A DNA stretch of 64,000 nucleotides, taken from Vallitalea guaymasensis (GTDB lineage Bacteria > Bacillota > Clostridia > Lachnospirales > Vallitaleaceae). The position numbers and the translations under genes are program-made. Location: contig NZ_CP058561.1 in assembly GCF_018141425.1 (NCBI RefSeq), positions 3,844,001 through 3,908,000 of the forward strand. The letters are read 5' to 3'. Shown piece by piece: positions 15,612-23,783 of the stretch (the first letter of the stretch is position 1; every line of letters starts with the position of its first letter). The notes under the pieces were generated by a model, which saw only the letters and a program-made list of their open reading frames with translations, was not told the origin of the DNA and searched no databases.

Positions 15612-17663
15612 ATGAAAAAATTACTAATAATATTGATAGGTATCATGACTCTAAATTTATCAGTAGTAGCATATGCAGAACAATCTACTGATAATGAAAA
15701 TTTGCAAAAAGAAGAGGTTATTGATTTTGAGAAAGTAATTAAAACAAGGTTAGAAAATTATGAGGCTATAAGCAAAGATACTACAGTGTATGATTATTCC
15801 ATGGATTCATTAGGTAATTTCTATACTGAAGTAAAGATAAAAGGAAAGGTTATGACACCTTCACATTCAGATGTTATGAAGTTCCAGCAATCTATTATGA
15901 AAAAGATAAAGAAAATAGATAAAGATATAAATGATTATTGTAAAGACGCATCTGAAAAAAATAAAATATATGCAAAGATAATTGAAATGTTTTCCAATAC
16001 CAAGACAATTTTTGAATATAGTAAAGAACCAGCAACCCTTAGAATGGAATCAAAATCTTTAAAGGAAGTGTTGGATGAAATAGATAGCTACTTCAGATGG
16101 GCTAAGAATATAGTTGAAAATGACAGAAAAGCATTAACAGCATTCAAGTATGACTTACCATCAATTGAATATAGGACTGAAATAGGGGAGTCAATACTAA
16201 ATGGAGAAGTACCAGAAAAATTTCAAAAAGAATTTGATAGAAATATAACAGTTGGAGAATACTCACAACTGGTTTATGAATCAATAAAAGATGATATATA
16301 TATTGACAGATTTATTATTAATGAACCAAGTATAAAAAGTACACATCCAGATTATGTGAAACTTGCTTATATATTTGGATTCATTGATAAATATAGTGAT
16401 TTGAATAAAATGTTAACTCGTGAAGAGATGGCACACATGATTGCTTCAATTAATGGTCATTATAGCAGATGTAATGCTATTGATTATAATGATGTAAATC
16501 CAGAATATCTTGAATATACAGGTAATTATGATATGAGTTATATTAATCATAGATTTGAACCTAAAGAATACTATAAACTAGAAAATGCTATTGTAGATGT
16601 TGATAATTACTTCTCTTGTTATAATTATTATTTGAGAGGCATATTTCCTAGTGAATATCTTATGAGTTCAGCTAAAATAACTTTAGATGGAAACTTAATA
16701 ATTCTAGAGGATATTAGGGACTTTGATTATATAAAAGATATTTTTACAAAAGAAATAGCTGATATAGACTTTAATCTAGCAGCTAAAATGATTGATTATG
16801 GTCCGTTTTATGTAAATATTGATGCGAAAAAGAGTAAAATAACAATTTTTGTTAAAGAAGGTTGTAGAATACATTTGAATAAAAACTTCAAGGATAAAAA
16901 TTATTACTATATAGATCATTCAATAATCAATAGATATGAACCAAAGCCAGTAGATAAAAATACTAGACTTGAAAAAACAGCTAAAGGTGACTCAGCTAAT
17001 CAAGAAGTTAGAAGAAGAGCAAAAGACATTATTAATAAAATAATTAATCCCAAGATGACTGATGAAGAGAAGGTAAAGACAATACATGATTATATTGCTA
17101 ATAATATAACATATAGTGGACAGCCAGATTATACTACTTCTAAAGTAGCTCTAGATGCATTAAACTCTGGTAAAGGGGTATGTGTTGCCTATGCTACATT
17201 ATTTTATTATTTGTGCGATGAAGCAGGGATATCCACATTGATACTATCTGATATATATACATTTGTAGGTTCACATTCATGGAATGCAGTTTATATTAAT
17301 GATAGATGGTATAATGTTGATGTAACATGTGACGATGCAAAGAAATCTATATCATATAAATATTTTTTGAAAACGCCACTTGAAGTTATGTCAACTCATG
17401 GATGGGACCAACTTGGAAGCATTCAACAAGGTAATTATCCAAATACAGACCCAATGAATATCCAGTCAACAGAAGAATTAAGATTATATCTTTTGGAATC
17501 AGTAGGTAAATTTGAAGTATATGGGTATTACTACGACATTAAGTTCAAATTAGCAAATAAAGATATTGATACGGATTTAGGATTCTTCAAGAAAAATAAG
17601 TTCAAATATGGCTTGTCATTAGATGAGAAAACAAATATCTATACTTTATATAGAATAAAATAA
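15612..17663 (+). CDS. Secreted transglutaminase-like protein
   Basis: 683 residues with a signal peptide (residues 1-22, cleavage after AYA). A long helical region (about 25-240) carries no recognised domain. Around residues 247-300 an S-layer-homology-like segment is visible (FGFIDKYSDLNKMLTREEMA, then AIDYNDVNPEYL), with the typical TREE block. The transglutaminase-like core is at 470-600. Its Cys-His-Asp triad is Cys524 (GKGVCVAYATLF), His555 (GSHSWNAVYI) and Asp570 (RWYNVDVTCDD), so the domain looks active, either as protease or cross-linker. It carries its own ribosome binding site (AAAGGA) after a 163-bp gap and ends in a strong terminator. Its link to the effector genes is positional only. 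Confidence 0.82.
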   Translation: MKKLLIILIGIMTLNLSVVAYAEQSTDNENLQKEEVIDFEKVIKTRLENYEAISKDTTVYDYSMDSLGNFYTEVKIKGKVMTPSHSDVMKFQQSIMKKIKKIDKDINDYCKDASEKNKIYAKIIEMFSNTKTIFEYSKEPATLRMESKSLKEVLDEIDSYFRWAKNIVENDRKALTAFKYDLPSIEYRTEIGESILNGEVPEKFQKEFDRNITVGEYSQLVYESIKDDIYIDRFIINEPSIKSTHPDYVKLAYIFGFIDKYSDLNKMLTREEMAHMIASINGHYSRCNAIDYNDVNPEYLEYTGNYDMSYINHRFEPKEYYKLENAIVDVDNYFSCYNYYLRGIFPSEYLMSSAKITLDGNLIILEDIRDFDYIKDIFTKEIADIDFNLAAKMIDYGPFYVNIDAKKSKITIFVKEGCRIHLNKNFKDKNYYYIDHSIINRYEPKPVDKNTRLEKTAKGDSANQEVRRRAKDIINKIINPKMTDEEKVKTIHDYIANNITYSGQPDYTTSKVALDALNSGKGVCVAYATLFYYLCDEAGISTLILSDIYTFVGSHSWNAVYINDRWYNVDVTCDDAKKSISYKYFLKTPLEVMSTHGWDQLGSIQQGNYPNTDPMNIQSTEELRLYLLESVGKFEVYGYYYDIKFKLANKDIDTDLGFFKKNKFKYGLSLDEKTNIYTLYRIK

Positions 17664-17679
17664 TAGGATAATAAATAAT

Positions 17680-17711
17680 ATGCCCCTGTTTATAAAGGGG
17701 GCATGTTTTTT
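17680..17711 (+). terminator. Intrinsic terminator after transglutaminase gene
   Basis: ATGCCCC (17680-17686) pairs with GGGGCAT (17698-17704), followed by GTTTTTTA. Confidence 0.88.
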
Positions 17712-17778
17712 AGCGCTAAATTATATGGATATGAAATCTAAACTGTAGTATTTATACTATTAAAAGGAAGTTTGATGA

Positions 17779-17961
17779 ATGATGTTGAGTGTACTATTTA
17801 GCCAACCATCATATGAGTGGAAGTCTAAAATTAGTTATTTAATTTATATTATTGGGGGAATGTTTTTAGCAGGATTCTTTTTATGGATGAAATATAAAGA
17901 ATATAGAGCAAAAAAATATTGTGAAAAACATGATATTAATATTAAAGATATTGAAGATTAA
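17779..17961 (+). CDS. Small single-helix membrane protein
   Basis: 60 residues with one hydrophobic helix (about 16-37, ISYLIYIIGGMFLAGFFLWM) and a basic tail with the block RAKKYCEK. ATG 17779 lies 8 nt after GGAAG. A truncated relative is present at 13062-13185 with the same order of helix and KAKKYCEK tail, so this is a recurring small gene of the island rather than a chance frame. It could be another orphan accessory or immunity gene; no function is known to me. The following 17962-18280 stretch (319 bp) has no gene. It is very AT-rich and contains only a 17-bp repeat (18148-18164) and the ribosome binding site of the next gene. Confidence 0.6.
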   Translation: MMLSVLFSQPSYEWKSKISYLIYIIGGMFLAGFFLWMKYKEYRAKKYCEKHDINIKDIED

Positions 17962-18147
17962 TAATTAATATAATATTATAGTTAGCAAAGAATCACTTGT
18001 TTATAATGATAAATTTGTTTTATTCTCTTTATTAAATTTAATATATAAAGATTATAAATTAAATAAAGTTACTAATATAGGAAGAAAACAAAATGATAAA
18101 AAAATATAAAAGATGGAGTTTAAAAAAAATGAACAATTAAAACAAAT

Positions 18148-18164
18148 TATAGTTAAAACAAAAT
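18148..18164 (+). repeat. 17-bp repeat tatagttaaaacaaaat (copy 1)
   Basis: The identical 17 bases occur at 20754-20770. Both copies lie roughly 75-135 bp upstream of TTG-initiated orphan genes that have AACAGGAGT as ribosome binding region. They may be remnants of a common leader left by duplication. Confidence 0.5.
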
Positions 18165-18280
18165 AAAAAGCGGAACTTATTTAAAAGAACGTATGAGAAT
18201 TGGAATAACTAAAAATAAAAATTTCTATTTCTATTAAACTACATAGTTGAACAATTCATCAATTAACAGGAGTATAGTAT

Positions 18281-19102
18281 TTGAAGATTAATAAGTTCAT
18301 AATTAGTTTATTAATAATCTTTTGCATTTTTATGTTTTCATCATGTGGTTTTATCGTTAATAATCCAAATAACAAAAATGTTAAAAAAGCAAAAGATAAT
18401 GAAACGGTAAGAGGACATACCTACCCAAAAGATAATAGTTTTACTGAATTAAATGATAATGTAGTAGTAAATGAAAAAAGTGGTACATTTTCAGATAAAT
18501 GGTATATAAAAGTTAATGGTTATGGCATTGCACCTAGTGAACTAATTAATAATGATATGGTTAGACCTAATGACAATACAGAGTGGATTAAATCACTTAA
18601 AATACGATATCCTCAAATATATAATTTAAAAAACAATGAAAAAGAAAAACTATTAAATAATATACTATTTAATGAGGTTATAAATTATCATGACATTTTA
18701 GATAATAGAGAGTATACAGAGTATAGTGTTGATTATAAAATAATGGAAGCAAATGATGAGATTATAAGCATTCTATTTGTAGGGGAAGTAAGTGACCATA
18801 ACATATCAAATGGATTTGCACATGCTATTACTGTTGATATTGCCAGTGAAAGAAAACTTGAATTAGAAGAATTTTTTGTTATAGACGAATCATTTATCAA
18901 AGATAATTTACATACTAAGTTTGAAATAATAGACAATAATTTTGAAGATATAGAAGAAAATACTACATTTATTAAAATATTTGTTGAATCCTACGCACAA
19001 TTTTCTCATGAGAATGATTTTTATATCATGGGTGATAATATTGGCATCATTGTTCCTACACAAAATAGTATGGGGTACATATTGATACAAGGTAAAATTT
19101 AA
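18281..19102 (+). CDS. Putative lipoprotein, DUF3298/RsiV-like fold possible
   Basis: 273 residues. The start is TTG 18281 with CAGGAG 8 nt upstream. The lipoprotein signal ends FMFSSC (Cys22), followed by an Asn/Lys-rich linker. The C-terminal half has the alternating pattern of DUF4163/DUF3298 proteins such as PdaC and RsiV: YSVDYKIMEANDEIISILF, HAITVDIASERKLELEEFF, then NDFYIMGDNIGIIVPT. The match is by pattern only and not certain. Such domains bind lysozyme or modify cell wall in other proteins, so a surface protective role would fit an island of secreted effectors, but that is speculation. It is flanked by small membrane proteins of the island. Confidence 0.6.
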   Translation: MKINKFIISLLIIFCIFMFSSCGFIVNNPNNKNVKKAKDNETVRGHTYPKDNSFTELNDNVVVNEKSGTFSDKWYIKVNGYGIAPSELINNDMVRPNDNTEWIKSLKIRYPQIYNLKNNEKEKLLNNILFNEVINYHDILDNREYTEYSVDYKIMEANDEIISILFVGEVSDHNISNGFAHAITVDIASERKLELEEFFVIDESFIKDNLHTKFEIIDNNFEDIEENTTFIKIFVESYAQFSHENDFYIMGDNIGIIVPTQNSMGYILIQGKI

Positions 19103-19209
19103 AATAATATATTTGTAAAGATGACAGTTAGGGTTGAAAAAAATTGACTGACTAGATAATATAGATATTACTTATACAAATACCATAAGATAAACAAGAG
19201 GAGTCGTGA

Positions 19210-19644
19210 ATGAGATTTACACAGATTAGTTTAAAACGTAAGGTAATAATAGGGATAGCATTAACAATTTTGTTGATTTCAATAGTATTTATATATAACT
19301 CAATCAAAAAAATAAAACATGAAAGATTTGTGAACGCTTTTGAAAATAATATGGCAAAGATAATGGTATCTATTGATATCTATGATATTAAAAACACTTT
19401 ATTAACCAACAATAACAAAGAAATTATGATTAAGGTAAAAAAAATTATAGAGGATACTAAGCTTTCAAAATCACAGAAAGATTCTTTTTCTTATATCTCT
19501 CGAAAAAAAGAGTATCAACTAATGGACAAGATTTTTGCAAAAGTATCTGATTGGGATAATCTAACCAGATTTGAAAAGAATCGAATAGTGGATCATATAA
19601 TAGGCCAACGGATTATGTATAAAGAATATTTGAGGAACAAATAA
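19210..19644 (+). CDS. Small membrane-anchored protein, orphan immunity-like paralogue 1
   Basis: 144 residues with a basic N-terminus and one membrane helix (residues 12-30, VIIGIALTILLISIVFIY), then a charged helical domain. The C-terminal block VSDWDNLTRFEKNRIVDHII matches the tail of the candidate immunity protein at 12554-12991 (W-x-N-M-S-x-x-E-K) and of the next gene. AGAGGAG lies a few nt upstream of the ATG. There is no effector gene next to it, so it looks like an orphan immunity gene retained to protect against a toxin no longer encoded here; this is inference. Sequence divergence from its relatives is high, as expected if each matches a different toxin. Confidence 0.6.
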   Translation: MRFTQISLKRKVIIGIALTILLISIVFIYNSIKKIKHERFVNAFENNMAKIMVSIDIYDIKNTLLTNNNKEIMIKVKKIIEDTKLSKSQKDSFSYISRKKEYQLMDKIFAKVSDWDNLTRFEKNRIVDHIIGQRIMYKEYLRNK

Positions 19645-19775
19645 AAAATTATATAGATAATTTTAATAATTGTTTTGATAAGATAATCATTATATTACTC
19701 TGTTTCATTAGGTTTTACTATAATGTAGATTATTGCATTGTAAGAAATTGATAAAGATATTAAGGAGAAATTGTA

Positions 19776-20210
19776 ATGAAAGAGTCAAATATTAAATCTA
19801 AATTCACATTCTTAATATTACTTTTTATACTAATCATTGGTATATATTTATTATATAGCAATCAATTAGCTAGTAATAATAAGGGTAAAATATTATATGC
19901 TGAATGTTATAATGAATATATGGATAAATATAATAAATTAACAGAGGGTATTGATGAAACAAATGCTTATGAAAAAGTACCTTTACTTTATAATGATGAT
20001 AATAAAAAACTTATAGAAGAGATGGGAGATAAACTTAACGAGTATGATGATAAATTAGTACGATATGAAGATTACTACATTGCATTCTTTGATTTTACAC
20101 AGCTATATGAAAATCTAAAAAATGATTTTTATCAATTAGAAAAATGGAATGAGTTAAGTTATATGGAACAAATTAAAATAACGACTTCATTTATATTAAG
20201 TAATTTTTAA
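19776..20210 (+). CDS. Small membrane-anchored protein, orphan immunity-like paralogue 2
   Basis: 144 residues: N-terminal membrane helix (residues 9-27, FTFLILLFILIIGIYLLY), then an acidic, Tyr-rich helical domain ending LEKWNELSYMEQIKITTSFI. The W-x-x-L-S-x-x-E block and total length match the proteins at 12554 and 19210. A clear AAGGAG precedes the ATG. Like its neighbour it has no adjacent effector. The acidic composition differs from the more basic relative at 19210, suggesting that the outward-facing surface has diversified. Function is unknown; an immunity role is inferred from the family context. Confidence 0.6.
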   Translation: MKESNIKSKFTFLILLFILIIGIYLLYSNQLASNNKGKILYAECYNEYMDKYNKLTEGIDETNAYEKVPLLYNDDNKKLIEEMGDKLNEYDDKLVRYEDYYIAFFDFTQLYENLKNDFYQLEKWNELSYMEQIKITTSFILSNF

Positions 20211-20369
20211 GAGTTAATTATTGTTATCTGATAATATAATGAATAATGACATAGGAAGGTTATCTATGCATGATTATTGGTAATAAATGGATTGTTAATA
20301 TTTCTTATGATTAAAAGTATAATAAACAGCTATATTTTGAATTGAAATTGATAACGAGGTATTGCAATA

Positions 20370-20684
20370 ATGTTTAATGAAAAAAAATTTAACCATAGAA
20401 GAGTAAGATGTACATTTATATCATTTTTGAGTGCATATTTGTTCTCAATATTAATTTACTATGATGATATTAACATTGGGTTTCTTTTCCCGTTTAAAGC
20501 ATCGTGTATGATTTTTACAATTGGAGGATATAGATATAGTGCAAAAAAGTACTTAGATTTTAATAGAAAAAAACATATATTTGGTCTGGAAATGTGTGGT
20601 TGGGCAATATTAGTTTATATAATATATTTATATATATTTCTTAAATTACTTAATCGACATCCAGAGTATATTTGGATTTTTTAA
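20370..20684 (+). CDS. Small hypothetical membrane protein
   Basis: 104 residues with a basic N-terminus (NEKKFNHRRVR) and about three hydrophobic segments (near 15-29, 38-53 and 74-95). The block RYSAKKYLDF is reminiscent of the KAKKYCEK/RAKKYCEK tail of the 60-residue proteins in this island, but too short to prove relation. Only a weak ribosome binding site (GAGGT) is visible. No function is proposed. It sits among orphan immunity-like genes. Confidence 0.45.
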   Translation: MFNEKKFNHRRVRCTFISFLSAYLFSILIYYDDINIGFLFPFKASCMIFTIGGYRYSAKKYLDFNRKKHIFGLEMCGWAILVYIIYLYIFLKLLNRHPEYIWIF

Positions 20685-20753
20685 AGTTAAAAGTAGTATC
20701 AACATTATTTGTTCCTTTAGTTAAAAAGGAGTAAATGATTTATCATGAAAAAC

Positions 20754-20770
20754 TATAGTTAAAACAAAAT
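20754..20770 (+). repeat. 17-bp repeat tatagttaaaacaaaat (copy 2)
   Basis: Identical to 18148-18164. It follows a five-codon frame (MKNYS) that has its own AAAGGAG, possibly the stub of a lost small gene. Confidence 0.5.
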
Positions 20771-20830
20771 CAATTGATGAATTCACTCTAACAGATTAAT
20801 AGAAATAAGATATAATTTGATTAACAGGAG

Positions 20831-21118
20831 TTGATTATAATAAAGAAATATAAATGCCCAGACTGCAACTGCGAAATTTCATTTATAACAAAATTTAAAA
20901 TGGACCCAAGATTTCCTCAAAGGTGTAATGTATGTGGAACTAAAATAGGAGAACCGATTTTTGTAAATATACCACTGATTATAATTTTTGTAGTATTATT
21001 AATCACATTTGACAAGTGGATATCTGACCATTTAGTAATATGTATATTTATATTAGCATTATTAATTTTAATGAATAGATTAATATTAGCTATTTGTGCA
21101 CCAATAGTAAAAAAATAA
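20831..21118 (+). CDS. Zinc-ribbon two-helix membrane protein, orphan paralogue of 15161-15448
   Basis: About 95 residues, very similar to the protein behind effector B throughout: CPDCNC and CNVCGTKIGEP zinc ribbon, block MDPRFPQRC, two membrane helices and the ending AICAPIVKK. The start context is also conserved, with GGAG running directly into TTGATTA, so the start codon is uncertain as in the relative. It lacks a neighbouring effector and is the clearest case of an orphan immunity-like copy in the island. It ends 50 bp before a stem-loop shared with the convergent MATE gene. Confidence 0.65.
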   Translation: MIIIKKYKCPDCNCEISFITKFKMDPRFPQRCNVCGTKIGEPIFVNIPLIIIFVVLLITFDKWISDHLVICIFILALLILMNRLILAICAPIVKK

Positions 21119-21167
21119 AAAGAATATATCATTTCCGATTATATTTAGAAAGAGACTAATTATTTAT

Positions 21168-21202
21168 CATCTCACCATAGGTTGTATCTATTTGGTGAGA
21201 TG
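21168..21202. terminator. Bidirectional stem-loop at right end of island
   Basis: A perfect 10-bp stem CATCTCACCA (21168-21177) / TGGTGAGATG (21193-21202) between convergent genes. The T-tract is weak in both directions. Confidence 0.6.
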
Positions 21203-21219
21203 AACTGTATTATCACAAA

Positions 21220-22572
21220 TTAATTTACCTCTAATTCTATAGAACAGTCGTTTTTCATCTCCAGCCTTCTAACTTTCTTATAAAAATAAACAGTCAAACA
21301 AAGACATAAACACTCGGATAAAGGTGTTGCAAGCCATACTCCTTTTAATCCCATAAGATAAGGAAGAGTCAAAACTAATACTATCTTAAATATGATGGAC
21401 CTGCTAAAAGAAATAATAGCCGAATATTTACCATTATTCAAAGCTGTAAAAAATCCTGAACCAAGAATATTGAACCCATTAATAAAAAATGTAAAACTAA
21501 ATATCTTAAAGGCTTCAGCAGTCATCTTAATCAATTCTGCATTCTTAGTTTCAAATAGTGAAATAAGCTGATATCTAAAAATATTGCATACGATGAAAGA
21601 AAAAGCACTTATAGTACCTATGATGATAACAGATATTTTTAGTAACTTATTAATGTTTTCAATAAGATTAGCACCAAAATTATAACTTATCAGAGGTTGA
21701 ATTCCTGTAGCTATGCCAATAAAGATTGAAGATAGCAAGAAGTTAATATATAGTATGATGGATATACTTGAAACACCCAACTCACCAACCAGATTCAATA
21801 GAACCATATTGAAAATGAAAGTAGTAATTCCAGCGGAAATACTTGAAACCATTTCAGATGAACCATTGACTAAAGATTCTCTAATAAAACCAAAATCAAT
21901 CTTAGTTAAACCAAAGCGGATTTTAGAAGATTTGAAAGCAAAATAAATAATACCAACTAACCCGTTAATAAAAGCACCAAGTATAGTTCCATATGCTGCC
22001 CCCTTAATGCCCATATCCAAAGAATAGATAAAAATATAATCAAATAAAATATTTACCAGTCCACCAGCTATAGTTGCAGCCAAAGACAAATTGAATTTTC
22101 CTTCTATTCTAAGAAAAACCTCAGTAAACAGTTTTCCAACAAAACAAAAAGACCCTACAAACAGGATAAATAAGTAATCCTTTGCATAAGGAATCATATC
22201 TCCTTTAGCGCCTAATAGTTTTACTATTTGGTTTGTAAAGAAAATCCCTATGAACAGATAAAAGAAGCAAATAAAAACTAGTACATATATCATGCTGCTA
22301 AAGTTTTTATTGGCTTTTTCTATATCCTCTGCTCCAAGATTGATTCCAATAATTGCTGATGCTCCAATAACAACCATAAAGATACTACCGAATATAAAGT
22401 TGAAGGCAGGTATAGTTATGTTAAGAGCGGCTAGAGCAGTACTTCCTAACCTATTAGACACAAAAATACCATCAGTCATAGTATATATGGATATGAATAC
22501 CATGGAAATAATAGTAGGAAAAACAAACTTTAAATAATTTTTTAAATCAATTTTAGTAAAATCTTTATTCAT
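21220..22572 (-). CDS. MATE family multidrug exporter
   Basis: 451 residues with about twelve membrane helices in two similar halves, typical of MATE (MepA/DinF-like) drug/cation antiporters. The start is ATG 22572, with AAAGGAG 8 nt upstream; the frame runs on to 22602, but that would overlap the promoter. Family blocks include FPTIISMVFISIYTMTDGIF near residues 15-35, AALNITIPAFNFIFGSIFM and GIQPLISYNFGA. It is divergent from a MerR regulator with a drug-sensing domain. The intergenic DNA contains a MerR-type promoter pointing at this gene, so expression is probably induced by a toxic cation or drug. Confidence 0.93.
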   Translation of the reverse strand: MNKDFTKIDLKNYLKFVFPTIISMVFISIYTMTDGIFVSNRLGSTALAALNITIPAFNFIFGSIFMVVIGASAIIGINLGAEDIEKANKNFSSMIYVLVFICFFYLFIGIFFTNQIVKLLGAKGDMIPYAKDYLFILFVGSFCFVGKLFTEVFLRIEGKFNLSLAATIAGGLVNILFDYIFIYSLDMGIKGAAYGTILGAFINGLVGIIYFAFKSSKIRFGLTKIDFGFIRESLVNGSSEMVSSISAGITTFIFNMVLLNLVGELGVSSISIILYINFLLSSIFIGIATGIQPLISYNFGANLIENINKLLKISVIIIGTISAFSFIVCNIFRYQLISLFETKNAELIKMTAEAFKIFSFTFFINGFNILGSGFFTALNNGKYSAIISFSRSIIFKIVLVLTLPYLMGLKGVWLATPLSECLCLCLTVYFYKKVRRLEMKNDCSIELEVN

Positions 22573-22595
22573 ATGTAATTCTCCTTTAGCGTTTA

Positions 22596-22638
22596 TTGAC
22601 AAGCTATAGTATAAACCTTATTATTACTATAAGGTCAA
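22596..22638. promoter_or_regulatory. Overlapping divergent promoters and MerR operator
   Basis: Minus strand (MATE): -35 TTGACC (22633-22638) and -10 TATACT (22608-22613) are separated by a 19-bp spacer, the stretched spacing used by MerR activators. The dyad ACCTTAT (22615-22621) / ATAAGGT (22629-22635) lies in that spacer. Plus strand (regulator): TTGACA (22596-22601), 17-bp spacer, TATTAT (22619-22624), a normal strong promoter covered by the same dyad. One operator can thus activate the pump and repress the regulator. Confidence 0.85.
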
Positions 22639-22685
22639 TGGTTAGTTATGCAAAAAATAAATTAAATGTGAGTAGGAGTGATAAT

Positions 22686-23522
22686 ATGAAGAAAAAATAT
22701 AGAATTGGAGAAGTAGCCAAAATAAAAGATATTGATGCCCAAACACTGAGATATTATGATAAATTAGGATTGTTATCACCAGAGATAATAGATAAAACAA
22801 ATGGATATAGATATTATAGTATAGAGCAATTCATGGATGTGGATTGCATAAAATTTTTCAGAATGATTGGGTTTTCATTAAAAGAAATGAAGGAGTTCAA
22901 GGAAATTACAGATATAGATGAATCATTAAATATATTAAAAAGCAAAAAAGATATATTCAAAGAAGAAATAAGAAGAAAACAAGCAATACTAAAGAACATG
23001 GAAATAATCATACAAGGTATTGAAGATAAAAGGAACTTATATAAAATCAATGGCAGTAATATAGAGATAAAAGAGTGTGAGGATATATATGGTGTAATTG
23101 GAGAATGTAAAACAGCAAATGATTGGTTTGAATTTGAGAAAAAATTAGGTGAACTCACCAAGAGATATCCTAAGTATTCAGAGATAGGGCATAATAAAGA
23201 TATTCTATTGATTTATAATTATGATTTTCTGAATAGAACAAATCAAGAGGAGATGGAATTCGCTGAAAAAATCTTATTACCTATAGATAAAAATTTTATG
23301 GAAGATGAAAATGTTGAAAAATATCCATTAGGAAAATGTTTAGTTGCCTATCACAAAGGTTCTCATAAATCAGAAGGAGATTTATTTAAAAGAATCGTAG
23401 AGTTCATTAGTGATAACAGAATAAATATAAGAGGTGATATAGTAATTACTACAATAATAGATGAATTTATTATAAATAATCCAGATGAGTTTTTAATTGA
23501 AATAAAAGTACCAATTATCTAA
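22686..23522 (+). CDS. MerR family regulator with GyrI-like effector domain
   Basis: 278 residues from ATG 22686 (TAGGAGTG upstream); the longer frame from 22596 would start inside the promoter. Residues 1-75 are the MerR winged helix (YRIGEVAKIKDIDAQTLRYY, NGYRYYSIEQFMDVD), then a coiled-coil dimerisation helix (about 80-120). The C-terminal 150 or so residues resemble the BmrR/GyrI-like drug-binding domain (KCLVAYHKGSHKSEGDLFKR). It is divergent from the MATE exporter and probably twists the 19-bp-spacer promoter in response to a ligand. A terminator follows. Confidence 0.9.
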   Translation: MKKKYRIGEVAKIKDIDAQTLRYYDKLGLLSPEIIDKTNGYRYYSIEQFMDVDCIKFFRMIGFSLKEMKEFKEITDIDESLNILKSKKDIFKEEIRRKQAILKNMEIIIQGIEDKRNLYKINGSNIEIKECEDIYGVIGECKTANDWFEFEKKLGELTKRYPKYSEIGHNKDILLIYNYDFLNRTNQEEMEFAEKILLPIDKNFMEDENVEKYPLGKCLVAYHKGSHKSEGDLFKRIVEFISDNRINIRGDIVITTIIDEFIINNPDEFLIEIKVPII

Positions 23523-23571
23523 TCTTATTTCTTTAGAGGATTGAATTTTTTTGACACTTGTAAAAAACAAG

Positions 23572-23613
23572 ACCTTATAAACCTTTTCAAATAAAGGGAT
23601 ATAAGGTTTTTTT
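23572..23613 (+). terminator. Intrinsic terminator after merR-type gene
   Basis: ACCTTATA (23572-23579) pairs with TATAAGGT (23600-23607), followed by TTTTTTTAA. Confidence 0.85.
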
Positions 23614-23783
23614 AATACCAATTATTTAATGATAACAGGAAAAAAGTTCATTTATTAACAGTAATGTTAACAAAAAAAACACATTTTCTAGATAATAAAT
23701 AGATATTGAATATGTATAATCACCTTATAAAAATAAAAAATAAAAATTTGACCTAGATAAAATTAACTAATAGGAGTGATAAA

